From: Tagaea sp. CACIAM 22H2
Lineage (GTDB): Bacteria; Pseudomonadota; Alphaproteobacteria; CACIAM-22H2
DNA: 64,000 nt
Direction of reading: 5' to 3'
Assembly: GCA_014444615.1 (NCBI GenBank)
Contig: PVXE01000003.1
Coordinates: 1 to 64,000 of the forward strand
Both the position numbers and the translations under genes were made by a program. Below, piece after piece: positions 43,886-51,224 of this stretch (position 1 is its first letter; each line of letters opens with the position of its first letter). The notes below the pieces were generated by a model. It saw nothing but the letters and a program-made list of their open reading frames with translations, did no database searches and had not been told where the DNA came from.

Positions 43886-45157
43886 ATGTCGAATATTAGA
43901 AACCGTCTTAATGCCCTAAGCCTCAAGGCGCTGGTTAAACCCGGCCTTTACAATGATGGCGGGGGCCTTGGGCTTCGCATCACTGCTCACGGTGGCCGCG
44001 CTTGGACGTTCCGGTACATGTTCGAGGGCAAGGCACGCGAAATGGGCCTGGGGAGTGCGGCAGATATCGCTCTCGCTCGTGCGCGTGAGCTTGCCGCTGT
44101 CGAACGCGCGAAGTTGGCGGAAGGGCTTGACCCCCTCGTAGAGCGCGCCAAGGCACAAGCCAAGCAAGCGGCCGAAGCAGCAAGTACCGTCACGTTCGAG
44201 AGCTTTGCGCGCACATACATTGATCGCCGTAAGGCGGCGTGGGTTAACAAAAAGCACCGCGCCCAATGGCTCGCAACGCTGGAAGCCTATGCCTTCCCCA
44301 CCATCGGCAAGGTCTCCGTCGCGGACGTTGATACCGGGATGGTGCTTGAGCTTTTGAATGCGATTTGGGTGTCGAAGCCCGAAACGGCGCGTCGCGTGCG
44401 TGGCAGGATCGAAACCATCCTTGATGCGGCGCGTGTCGAAGGGAAGCGCACAGGGGAAAATCCGGCACGCTGGCGCGGTCATCTGCAAGTGCTTTTGCCG
44501 GACCCGCGCAAGGTGCGCGCGGTGCTGCATCATGCGTCACTTGGCTACGCCGCTTTGCCGGAGTTTATGGCGAAGCTCAAGGCGCAGCCCGGCGAAGCTG
44601 CCCGCGCGCTCCGCTTCGCGATCCTTACCGCCGCGCGTACCGGCGAGATCATCGGCGCGACTTGGAGCGAGATAGATTTGGAGAAGCGCGAGTGGCGTGT
44701 GCCCGCGTCGCGAATGAAGGCGAAGCGCGAGCATCGCGTGCCCCTCTCCCCCGAGGCCGTCGCAATCCTGAAAGAGCAACTAGCTCTGCGCAAAGACGAG
44801 AAGATCGAACTCTCCGCCGATCACTACGTTTTCGGTTTGCCGGGTCAAGGTCTATCGAATGGCGCCATGCTCGCTTTGCTTGATCGAATGGGCGTGCGCG
44901 GCACGATCACCACGCATGGCATGCGCTCCACCTTCCGCACTTGGACCGCCGAACAGACCGCGTATCCGCGTGAGATCGCGGAAGCCGCTCTAGCGCATGT
45001 CAACGGTGATGAGGTTGAAGCAGCATATCAGCGCTCGGATTTCTTCGAGCGTCGCCGCAAGCTGATGGCTGAATGGTCGGAGTTTGCGACGAGCCCGACG
45101 ACGGAAAAACCGAAGCGCGGCAAAGTCATTTCGATTGGGGCGCGCAATGGCAAGTAA
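43886..45157 (+). CDS. int: P4-type tyrosine integrase
   Basis: A 423-residue site-specific recombinase. The N-terminal arm-binding domain (DUF4102 type) reads LNALSLKALVKPGLYNDGGGLGLRITAHGGRAWTFRY, and the core-binding SAM-like domain is around 95-190. The catalytic set is visible: Arg in TAARTGEIIGATW, the HxxR box in THGMRSTFRTW, the second His in LAHVNGDEVEAAYQRSD and the Tyr of the same segment. It should cut and join the tRNA-Ser sites at 43718 and 51045. ATG at 43886 gives the usual start; in-frame codons further upstream run into the attachment region. Confidence 0.93.
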   Translation: MSNIRNRLNALSLKALVKPGLYNDGGGLGLRITAHGGRAWTFRYMFEGKAREMGLGSAADIALARARELAAVERAKLAEGLDPLVERAKAQAKQAAEAASTVTFESFARTYIDRRKAAWVNKKHRAQWLATLEAYAFPTIGKVSVADVDTGMVLELLNAIWVSKPETARRVRGRIETILDAARVEGKRTGENPARWRGHLQVLLPDPRKVRAVLHHASLGYAALPEFMAKLKAQPGEAARALRFAILTAARTGEIIGATWSEIDLEKREWRVPASRMKAKREHRVPLSPEAVAILKEQLALRKDEKIELSADHYVFGLPGQGLSNGAMLALLDRMGVRGTITTHGMRSTFRTWTAEQTAYPREIAEAALAHVNGDEVEAAYQRSDFFERRRKLMAEWSEFATSPTTEKPKRGKVISIGARNGK

Positions 45158-45689
45158 ATCGAAGCGCCGCATCTCGTCTGCCGATTTTGTCGCGTCATTG
45201 ACTGCTAGCGAAAAAGAAGCCATCCGCGCTGCATGGGCCGAAGGCAACTTCGATCAAGTCCAATCGGCCTTCTTCCGCACTCAAAGCACTTCAACGAAAC
45301 GCAAAGCCGAGCGGGTGTTGCCGTTGATCGCAAAGCTCCGCGACGACTGCGAGTCACTTGCGAAGCTCCATGAATTTGGCCCATCGAAAAAAACATTCGC
45401 ATTCGGTCGTGCGGAAGAAATGCGCGATTTTCTCAAATGGCTTTCGCGGATCGAACAAGACTGGCAACTGCGGGCTGGTCGGAGCATCACGACGGGGAGG
45501 CCAAGCGTTGATGATCTCTATGTCCCGGTAGTTCGTACGGTCGGAGCCATCGCGCGTAAGCGCCAAATTCGCGTGACCTCTCAAGGCGCGTTTCCGATCA
45601 TCCTTGAAGCTATCGGCACAGAATTACGCCTTAAAGATTGGCGCCTGCCGAACTTTCGCACCTTAGGCCGCATCATCAACACCATGTAA
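45147..45689 (+). CDS. Hypothetical protein, co-expressed with integrase
   Basis: A 180-residue basic protein of unknown family. It starts MASKSKRRISSADFVASL and has two helical parts, a KRKAERVLPLIAKLRDDCESLAKL segment and a C-terminal part with the string RLKDWRLPNFRTLGRI. No enzyme motif is seen. Its start overlaps the integrase stop by 11 bases and a perfect terminator follows, so it is the second gene of the integrase transcript. A recombination or regulation accessory role is a guess from position. Confidence 0.6.
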   Translation: MASKSKRRISSADFVASLTASEKEAIRAAWAEGNFDQVQSAFFRTQSTSTKRKAERVLPLIAKLRDDCESLAKLHEFGPSKKTFAFGRAEEMRDFLKWLSRIEQDWQLRAGRSITTGRPSVDDLYVPVVRTVGAIARKRQIRVTSQGAFPIILEAIGTELRLKDWRLPNFRTLGRIINTM

Positions 45690-45717
45690 AAAAGATCAGC
45701 GCCGGGCGATCTTTTTT
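45688..45717. terminator. Bidirectional intrinsic terminator after the integrase operon
   Basis: AAAAAAGATC (45688-45697) and GATCTTTTTT (45708-45717) pair perfectly over 10 bp around a 10-base GC-rich loop. The T-run on the plus strand ends the integrase transcript right at the stop codon; the A-run gives a matching T-run on the minus strand. Confidence 0.85.
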
Positions 45718-45792
45718 CCCGGATGTGCGGGCACGCGATACGGCCCACCATGAAGACACGCCGTGAGAAACGGCAATCTTCAGAGGTGCCCC

Positions 45793-46011
45793 ATGAACCC
45801 GATCCCGCTGCCGCCCGCCGCCTTGTCGATTTCCGAAGCCTGCGCTTACGCGCGTCTCTCGCGTGCCACTCTCTATCGCTTGATCGGTATTCCGAACTCG
45901 CCGCTGCGTACTTCGAAGATCGGCGCGCGTCGCGTCGTCCTGCGTGAAAGTCTCGACGCGCTTCTGGCGACTGGTGCGGCGATCAACGCCGTCCCTTCGA
46001 AGGCCGCCTAA
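45793..46011 (+). CDS. AlpA-like helix-turn-helix DNA-binding protein
   Basis: A 72-residue protein with one MerR/AlpA-type winged helix. LSISEACAYARLSRATLYRLIG is the helix-turn-helix, followed by LRTSKIGARRVVLRESLDALLA, the wing and helix with a conserved arginine pair. AlpA proteins activate integrase or act as excisionase in P4-like elements. ATG at 45793 has an AGAGGTG ribosome site. It is the first gene after the integrase terminator, so it begins a separate transcript that continues to 46024. Confidence 0.85.
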   Translation: MNPIPLPPAALSISEACAYARLSRATLYRLIGIPNSPLRTSKIGARRVVLRESLDALLATGAAINAVPSKAA

Positions 46012-46023
46012 GGTTTCGGTCGA

Positions 46024-46854
46024 ATGCCTTCGCCCGCCCCCGTTGCGCGTCTGCAATGGCTTGCTCGCATCGCCGTTGACCCCGATGCGTCGAAAGGTGC
46101 TGTCGCCATCGCGGCGGCCTTGGCAATTCATCCGACTGCGCCGGGCGGCGATCTCTATCCCTCCGTCCCTGGCCTTGCACAGCGCGCGATGCTGACGCGC
46201 CGTGGCGCGCAAAAGGCTATCGCTGCTCTCGCAGGGCTTGGCTATCTCGCCGTCGAACAGGGTGGCGGCCGTGGCTTCAAAAATGCCTTTCGCATTGTCG
46301 AAACGGCGAATGGCTGTTCGCCCATCTGTGCATTGGAAACGATGAACGATGGTTCGCCTATTCCGAGCGGAAAAGGTGAACCGCAAAGCACGAAAGGGCG
46401 AACGGCAGAGTCGAAAACGGCGAACGGTGGTTCGCCCGAACCCGGTATCGAGCCCGGTATCGAACCCGGCCGGTCGGTCGCGGATGCTTTCGACGTGGAA
46501 GGCTGGACAAATCGCGCGGGCCGCTATGGCAAGGGGCGTGAGCAACGCAAGGAAGCCATCAAGAAGCTCCGCGATGCTGGTGCGACCAACGACGACATGG
46601 CGGCGATCTTCAAGTGCCTCCCGTCGCCCGACACGCTCGGCAAGGTCGAAGGTGCGAAATGCTTCGACGAAGCCGTGGCGACGTTCGTTTCGCGCAATCG
46701 CAAGCCCGATATGGACTTCGTTTGGGAGTCTCGCATGAAGGCTTGGACCGAGAAGAACTTTTGGACGCCCGCTTGGGGTCCGGCTCCGGATCAGCGCGGA
46801 ACCCAGGTTCCGATGAAACTTCGTAACGGGGGCCTTCATGTTGCCGCTGAATGA
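46024..46854 (+). CDS. Winged-helix replication-like protein of the element
   Basis: A 276-residue protein. The first about 95 residues form a winged helix (AAALAIHPTAPGGDLYPSVPGLAQRAMLTRRGAQKAIAALAGLGYLAVEQGGGRG), like the helix-turn-helix domain found in phage and plasmid replication starters. A flexible linker has three related words, ANGCSP (95-100), MNDGSP (107-112) and ANGGSP (133-138), then a GIEPGIEPG repeat. The C-terminal domain has FVWESRMKAWTEKNFWTPAWGPAPDQRG, a common ending of such proteins. A role in starting element replication is likely but not proven. Confidence 0.7.
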   Translation: MPSPAPVARLQWLARIAVDPDASKGAVAIAAALAIHPTAPGGDLYPSVPGLAQRAMLTRRGAQKAIAALAGLGYLAVEQGGGRGFKNAFRIVETANGCSPICALETMNDGSPIPSGKGEPQSTKGRTAESKTANGGSPEPGIEPGIEPGRSVADAFDVEGWTNRAGRYGKGREQRKEAIKKLRDAGATNDDMAAIFKCLPSPDTLGKVEGAKCFDEAVATFVSRNRKPDMDFVWESRMKAWTEKNFWTPAWGPAPDQRGTQVPMKLRNGGLHVAAE

Positions 46855-47197
46855 AATCGCGCCCGTTGCTGCCGGGCGCGCGGACAAGGGCGCTGGTGGT
46901 TCGGCGTGCGCGTTGCGCAGTGGCGGGCCGGGATTTCTCCGCTCGGCTCGCCATCCCTCGTCCGACTTGATCGCGCCCATCGTCGCCCATGTGCCCGTAA
47001 TCGAGCGCGCGGCCCGTCTGCGCGCGTTGGCTGCGTTGGTGGGTGTCATGGCGCGCCCCAAGCCCCTCACGCTTCTCCAAGCCTTGCGCGAGGCCGAATG
47101 CAGCGATGTTGCGCTCGCCCTAGCCGACGACGAACTCGACCGCCTCTCCTCTCTCGACCAACGCCGCGTGCTTAGCGCGTGGACGAACTGTTTCTAA
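46838..47197 (+). CDS. Hypothetical small protein of the element
   Basis: A frame of 119 residues that overlaps the previous gene by 17 bases. The first 70 residues look compositionally random (Gly, Ala and Arg rich), while the last 49 (MARPKPLTLLQALREAECSDVALALADDELDRLSSL...) look like a real helical protein. A start at the internal ATG (47048) is therefore possible. No family recognised. A strong ribosome site for the next gene lies 10 bases after its stop. Confidence 0.45.
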   Translation: MLPLNEIAPVAAGRADKGAGGSACALRSGGPGFLRSARHPSSDLIAPIVAHVPVIERAARLRALAALVGVMARPKPLTLLQALREAECSDVALALADDELDRLSSLDQRRVLSAWTNCF

Positions 47198-47215
47198 ACC
47201 TCGAAAGGGCCGACA

Positions 47216-47860
47216 ATGCAGACCATCGAAAAAATTCCGAACGTGGATCAAGTCGCTCACGCCAATCGTCGCTTGAACGAGATCGCCAGCAAGATCGGTG
47301 ATTTGCGTCAACGCGAAGCCCGCGCGCTTGCCGAACGTCGCAGCATGCCGCAACCGCGCGATGCCTATGATCGCGATCAGATTGCCGCGCAGGATCGCAC
47401 GGTCCTCGCCTTGTCGACCCAAATTGGCGCACTCGAAAACGAGGCGCGCACGCTGGCCGTTGTCGTCGAAGATCATAACCGCCAGCAGGCCGCCCACCGC
47501 GCCCGCGAGAAGGCAGCCGAAGCCGCCCGCGACCGCGACCTCGCTGCCGATTTGGCGGTGAAGCGTATGGAGATCGCGCGCACGATCGACAAGACCCTCG
47601 CGGACCTTGCTGTCCAGTTTTCGACGTTCGAGAATTTGGGCAACGAGTTGGCCGCACTGGAAGCCGTGACGAAACTTTCGTCCGGCAATCTGCGCTCTGA
47701 TCGCGCGATGCGTGCGGCCGTCGCTGCGACCGGCGAATTGCGCCTCGCTACGATCTTCGGTCACGCCAACTTCGCCGATAGCACCGGCCGCCTTCACGAC
47801 GACCAGCGCGCCTTGCTCGCTCACCTCATTCCCGCTCCGACCGCCAGCGCGGCGGAGTAG
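47216..47860 (+). CDS. Coiled-coil hypothetical protein of the element
   Basis: A 214-residue protein, nearly all helical. Residues about 15-130 show heptad-like spacing with many Arg, Glu and Ala (IASKIGDLRQREARALAERR and EKAAEAARDRDLAADLAVKR), so a long coiled coil is likely. No catalytic motif is seen. It begins with ATG at 47216 after an AAAGGG ribosome site. Together with the next gene it could be a structural or scaffolding-like pair, but there is no direct evidence. Confidence 0.6.
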   Translation: MQTIEKIPNVDQVAHANRRLNEIASKIGDLRQREARALAERRSMPQPRDAYDRDQIAAQDRTVLALSTQIGALENEARTLAVVVEDHNRQQAAHRAREKAAEAARDRDLAADLAVKRMEIARTIDKTLADLAVQFSTFENLGNELAALEAVTKLSSGNLRSDRAMRAAVAATGELRLATIFGHANFADSTGRLHDDQRALLAHLIPAPTASAAE

Positions 47861-47886
47861 TTGAAGCTCTGAAAGGATATCGAACA

Positions 47887-48507
47887 ATGGAACTCGAAAA
47901 CTTTGGCTCTACCGCCTTCGTGACTATTCGCAAGGCCCGGTCGTTCAACGAGATCGAAGTCGCGAAGAAGTCGGCTGCTCGCGAACTTGGCGATCAAATC
48001 AAGAAGGGCGTCGAGCAAGCCTTCGCGCGTCATGGCGTCATTCTCAAATCCGCGCCGGGTGCGACCTCCCGCACCGAACCGTTGCCCGTTCAGCGGATCG
48101 AGCGCGAACGCACCGCGTCGGATATTTACGTCGAGATCACCACGAAGGTTCAGGCGATGCGCAAGGACGGCGAAACGCTCACGATGGCCTGGGATCGCGC
48201 GATGAACGACCCCAAGGTCAACGAGTTGTACGTCGGCTATCTCGCCGCCCGTACCCGCGAAGGCGACAACGGCGGCGTGAGCAAGTCCCTGGCAATGGCG
48301 CGTGAACAAACGCGCGAACGTGCGAAGGCCGAACGCTTGAGCATCGAGCAAGAAATCGAGCGTCAGGCCGTCGAACTGCGCGCCCGCTATCCGATGATGA
48401 CGATGGAAGCGGCGCGCTCGAAGATCATCGAGGCCGACAAAGCGCTCTATACCCAGTGGACCCTCGCTGCCATGCGCGAGAAAGACCCCGGTATCCAGGG
48501 CGTTTAA
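47887..48507 (+). CDS. Hypothetical protein of the element, helical
   Basis: A 206-residue acidic-basic helical protein with a good ribosome site (AAAGGA). The middle has TKVQAMRKDGETLTMAWDRAMNDPKVNELYVGYL and the end ELRARYPMMTMEAARSKIIEADKALYTQWTLAAMREKDPG. Segments like YP-x-MT-x-A-x5-(A)-ADKALY resemble parts of phage proteins near capsid or protease genes, but the match is from memory and weak. No function is assigned. Confidence 0.55.
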   Translation: MELENFGSTAFVTIRKARSFNEIEVAKKSAARELGDQIKKGVEQAFARHGVILKSAPGATSRTEPLPVQRIERERTASDIYVEITTKVQAMRKDGETLTMAWDRAMNDPKVNELYVGYLAARTREGDNGGVSKSLAMAREQTRERAKAERLSIEQEIERQAVELRARYPMMTMEAARSKIIEADKALYTQWTLAAMREKDPGIQGV

Positions 48508-48573
48508 CGGCTCCTAGACGGCCGATTACGGCCCTTAACGGTCCCTGCGCGCACGGTCAAAACGGCACAAGCC

Positions 48574-48837
48574 ATGACGAAAGCGAAGAAAACCAAGCCC
48601 CATACCCCCCAAATGCCCGCGCGCCGCGTCGGGCGGTTGGATACGCTTGGCGGGATCGTGACCGAGTTGGGCCGGGTCTATCGCGACTGCCGTAATGGCC
48701 GCACGTCGTCCGGTGACGGTGCGAAGCTGGCGTACATGCTGGGCACGTTGCGCGCGACAATCGAAACCGCCGATCTGGAAGGCCGCCTCGCCGCGCTTGA
48801 AGCCGAATTGCACGAGGGCAAGTCGAATGCCGATTAA
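48574..48837 (+). CDS. Small hypothetical protein of the element (87 residues)
   Basis: An 87-residue protein with a basic start and a conserved-looking core RRVGRLDTLGGIVTELGRVYRDCRNGRTSSGDGAKLAYMLGTLRATIETADLEGRL. Similar VYREARSG...(L)AYVL type small proteins are common next to terminase or HNH genes in prophages of alphaproteobacteria, to my memory; the role is not known. The stop overlaps the next gene by 11 bases. Confidence 0.6.
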   Translation: MTKAKKTKPHTPQMPARRVGRLDTLGGIVTELGRVYRDCRNGRTSSGDGAKLAYMLGTLRATIETADLEGRLAALEAELHEGKSNAD

Positions 48838-49264
48838 TCGCGCGCGCATCGTGAAGATCGAAGCCAAGCTCCGCCGCGAAGTGGCGTTGCGCCGGAAGAT
48901 GCTACCCTTCGAACGATTGGCGGCCGACGACACCGCGCACCCGGCGCATCGTGCGGCGGCGTGGCGCAAGATCGGCGATCTGTGGACGGAAGCAGCGCGC
49001 AGCAGCCGCGAGAACTCGGCAGCACGCGACGGCGCGTTTAGTCGCGCGCGCGCCGCGTATTCCAAAGCCGATAGCTTGGCGCCGGAACCCAGCGCCGTGT
49101 TGCGTCAACGCCTTGTCGAGATCATCGAAACTGGCGGCCCCGTCACCCCTATGCCGCCGCTGCATCCCGCTTTTCCGAGCAAACCGACGAATGAGGAAAC
49201 CTTGGGCCGCATCGTCGAGCGGTTGAGCGCGCTTCGCCGCGCGCATCTGTCGAACCTTAACTAG
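48827..49264 (+). CDS. Hypothetical protein of the element (145 residues)
   Basis: ATG at 48827 overlaps the previous gene, which favours coupling. The 145-residue product is helical and rich in Arg and Ala (RARIVKIEAKLRREVALRRKMLP at the start), with a proline-rich middle (GGPVTPMPPLHPAFPSKPTN) and a last helix RIVERLSALRRAHLS. No family is recognised. The open frame reaches further upstream but only as a shadow of the preceding gene. Confidence 0.5.
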   Translation: MPINRARIVKIEAKLRREVALRRKMLPFERLAADDTAHPAHRAAAWRKIGDLWTEAARSSRENSAARDGAFSRARAAYSKADSLAPEPSAVLRQRLVEIIETGGPVTPMPPLHPAFPSKPTNEETLGRIVERLSALRRAHLSNLN

Positions 49265-49268
49265 ACCA

Positions 49269-49499
49269 ATGGCCGCCCCGGTCCCTGACGCTGCCCTGGC
49301 GGCCGATACGGCTTGGATTGCGCGAATGCTTGAAGCCGAGTGGGGGCATCATCCCGCCGGGGATCGCGCCAAGGTCATTGGGGCCATCCGCCGGGTCCGC
49401 GACGAACTCCGGCGCCGGGCAGCCAGTCCTACACCTGCCAAACCGGCCCGCGCCGACTCTGCGGCGGCCACTGGCCCATTCCAGGGCGTCGGGCGCTAG
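49269..49499 (+). CDS. Small hypothetical protein of the element (76 residues)
   Basis: A 76-residue frame starting four bases after the previous stop. It has a helical N-terminal part (DAALAADTAWIARMLEAEWG, then DRAKVIGAIRRVRDELRRR) and a low-complexity Ala/Pro tail. It may be a real last gene of the small-gene run. There is no recognised family and no strong ribosome site. Confidence 0.4.
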   Translation: MAAPVPDAALAADTAWIARMLEAEWGHHPAGDRAKVIGAIRRVRDELRRRAASPTPAKPARADSAAATGPFQGVGR

Positions 49500-49563
49500 G
49501 GATGTGGCCCGGACGGCGCCTTGCCCTTCCTAGCGAGTTCTAGGCCGGTTTAGACTCCGGCCC

Positions 49564-49779
49564 ATGATCCGGTTCGTCGCCTTCGCATTGGTCGCGCTAA
49601 TCGCCATACCGACGCTCGCAGCCGATCCGCCGCCGCCGGTTTGGGCCGGTGATGCACCGGCCGAATGTCGTCAGACTTGGGAACACCTAGCCGAGTGCTT
49701 CGATAAGCGAAGCGGTCGGAAGGTCGCGGCATGCCGGTACGATCACGTCGCGGGCAGGTGGACCTGCACACGCATTTGA
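49564..49779 (+). CDS. Small secreted protein of the element (71 residues)
   Basis: A 71-residue protein with an N-terminal signal peptide (MIRFVAFALVALIAIPTLAA, cleavage near LAA-D). The 51-residue mature part has four cysteines (in ECRQTW, ECFDK, ACRYD and WTCTR), so two disulfides are possible. No family is recognised. A secreted cysteine-rich protein is unusual cargo for an element without conjugation genes. Confidence 0.5.
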   Translation: MIRFVAFALVALIAIPTLAADPPPPVWAGDAPAECRQTWEHLAECFDKRSGRKVAACRYDHVAGRWTCTRI

Positions 49780-49810
49780 ATAGGAATACTAAAATTTACT
49801 TCGCTTGAAT

Positions 49811-50392
49811 TTACTTCTTCTTACCGCCGGTTTTTGCGGGAGAAGTCGGGCGCTCAGGCTTGTTGGCGTTTCCATGCAATCTGCCTCGAATGAATAGCCC
49901 GCATGCGCCAACAAACGTTGCGCCTACCATCACACTAGCAACCCAAGGCTGTCCAATATACGAGCAATACAATGCGCCAGCGCAGAGCATTACAGCAACG
50001 ATCAGTCCAAAAAATTGCCCTCTTTTAGTGTCCGCGACTTGCGCGTCCAAGGCACGATTTTCCCAAGATTGACGATGATCTTGTTCTTTTTCCGCCATCA
50101 CTAAAATGCGCTGCGCGGCGTCAGGCAAAACTGCGTTGTACTTAGCAAAATGATCCGGATGCGGCAGGGGACCGCTATATTGAGCAACGGTGCTTCTTAC
50201 AGCACTGATAACAATCTTTGCCTTTTCAGGCGGCAGCGACGGCGGAAGGGCCTGAAGTATTTCCGCTTCAAGCGTCGGAATAGAAGCGGGCTCAAGTGCG
50301 CCGCTCGCCGAAATATTACCATTCGGTTTCGCAGCTAAGTCCTGCCCGCCTGTAGAGCCCACGGACTTCTTACCGCGCTTCGGCTTCTTCAT
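49811..50392 (-). CDS. DUF2335 membrane protein
   Basis: A 193-residue protein. The family-specific part is SGPLPHPDHFAKYNAVLPDAAQRILVMAEKEQDHRQSWE, followed by two hydrophobic segments (FFGLIVAVMLCAGALYCSYI and VASVMVGATFVGACGLF) and a basic tail. DUF2335 proteins are found in phages and mobile elements and their role is unknown. The N-terminal region is a charged linker (KPKRGKKSVGSTGG). ATG at 50392 is chosen over a GTG at 50494. It is on the opposite strand to the other element genes and next to attR, which is where cargo genes often sit. Confidence 0.82.
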   Translation of the reverse strand: MKKPKRGKKSVGSTGGQDLAAKPNGNISASGALEPASIPTLEAEILQALPPSLPPEKAKIVISAVRSTVAQYSGPLPHPDHFAKYNAVLPDAAQRILVMAEKEQDHRQSWENRALDAQVADTKRGQFFGLIVAVMLCAGALYCSYIGQPWVASVMVGATFVGACGLFIRGRLHGNANKPERPTSPAKTGGKKK

Positions 50393-50585
50393 CGACTTTA
50401 CGCATTGCACTACGCAAATCGTTTCCGATTGCGCGCCAGTCACCACGGAGACCGTCACCACGATACTTGGCAAAAGAATAGTGATTGCTGGCACTATGAG
50501 AAATCGCCAGCGTGCTTAAGGTCAGAAAGAAGCTTGACCAAAAAGCCTTCTTAGAGAGCAACGCAATATCCTCATGAGATGGCAT
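50370..50585 (-). CDS. Small protein with one hydrophobic segment, upstream of DUF2335 gene
   Basis: A 71-residue frame from ATG at 50585 whose 3' end overlaps the DUF2335 gene start by 23 bases. It shows a hydrophobic stretch AFWSSFFLTLSTLAI (about 14-28) and a charged, Arg/Glu-rich tail. Overlap with the next gene suggests a two-gene unit, but the small size and lack of a known family keep this uncertain. Confidence 0.35.
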   Translation of the reverse strand: MPSHEDIALLSKKAFWSSFFLTLSTLAISHSASNHYSFAKYRGDGLRGDWRAIGNDLRSAMRKVDEEAEAR

Positions 50586-51044
50586 GGCACTTCTCCCAAT
50601 CATTTAGACAGTTAGGGTGCCAATTAAAGTCCGCAAGCCAATACATTTCAGTGTATCGGCTTGATTCTGCGGGATGGTGCTCACGCGCCGGAACCTGTGT
50701 CAACTGCTCCAATCTTCTTTAGGACTGCGCGAAGCGACAAGGCCAGTTTTGTGAATATGTGAAACCGGCAAGCGTAGTGTCCTATGTGGTTCTCTCAAGA
50801 TTTGCGGTCCGCAAAAAAGAAAAATTTTTCTATATCAAAGGCTTAGATGCGAATTGCACAAGAGGCCTTCACGTCTGAAAGACTTAGGTTTCAAAGAACT
50901 TGACCCAACGAATGGCAGGGTTGCGCACCGTCTCCGATTGTAGCCTTGCATCGCATGCGAAATTGTGGATTAGATTGTGGATCATATGTTTTGTGATTTT
51001 TTAACATATTGATAAACAATACATAATTCCAGAAATAAGGCGGA
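50586..51044. other. Non-coding right end of the element
   Basis: No convincing gene is seen in this AT-rich stretch. It probably holds the promoter of the minus-strand DUF2335 unit (near 50600-50700) and, close to attR, the repeated integrase-type words at 50963-50982. Confidence 0.5.
50963..50982 (+). repeat. Putative integrase arm sites, right end
   Basis: TTGTGGAT occurs at 50963-50970 and 50975-50982, 12 bases apart from start to start, with a partial copy TTGTGATT at 50991-50998. The same word is at 43854-43861 near attL. Evenly spaced copies beside attR suit arm-type integrase binding; this is inferred. Confidence 0.4.
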
Positions 51045-51060
51045 CACCCTGTCCGCCACT
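51045..51060 (+). repeat. Right attachment site attR
   Basis: The sequence CACCCTGTCCGCCACT repeats the tRNA-Ser 3' end of attL (43718-43733) over 16 bp. It marks the chromosome/element junction. The preceding GGCGGAC makes a local hairpin with GTCCGCC, absent at attL. Confidence 0.9.
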
Positions 51061-51094
51061 ACGCCCGAGCATCCCAAAAGGGATTCTCGGGCGT
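51061..51094 (+). terminator. Displaced tRNA-Ser terminator hairpin
   Basis: ACGCCCGAG-C-ATCCC, loop AAAA, then GGGAT-T-CTCGGGCGT forms a 15-position stem with one mismatch, followed by CGTGCTTTCT. It begins directly after attR, that is, where the sequence downstream of the tRNA gene would have been before integration. It probably ended the tRNA-Ser transcript originally and now stands 7.3 kb away. Confidence 0.6.
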
Positions 51095-51224
51095 CGTGCT
51101 TTCTGGGGACAGATAGATTTTTTCATCGACAAACAACTGCGGCACGTCCAGCAGAGAACGACTTCGATCTCGCGTCGCGGCCCCAAATCGATATTGCGTA
51201 AGCAGGATCGCAGCGGGTGCAAAT

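Larger units (their letters stand above)
43718..51060 (+). mobile_element. Integrative element in tRNA-Ser(CGA), about 7.3 kb
   Basis: The element lies between 16-bp direct repeats that copy the tRNA-Ser 3' end. It starts with a P4-type tyrosine integrase next to attL, as usual for tRNA-targeting islands. An AlpA-like HTH regulator, a winged-helix protein of the phage/plasmid replication type, eight small unknown genes on the plus strand, and a DUF2335 membrane protein with a small neighbour on the minus strand follow. No capsid, tail, terminase large subunit, relaxase or type IV secretion gene is recognised. Repeated TTGTGGAT words near both ends may be integrase arm sites. It is probably a phage satellite or a mobilisable cryptic island; the repeats and the intact integrase suggest it could still move. 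Confidence 0.85.

Noticed and set aside
51039-51058. GGCGGAC/GTCCGCC hairpin at attR as a terminator
   Set aside because: The stem overlaps the attachment repeat and has no T-run, so it is a by-product of the tRNA-like sequence.
43718-51060. Complete prophage
   Set aside because: No capsid, portal, tail, large terminase or lysis gene can be recognised in 7.3 kb.
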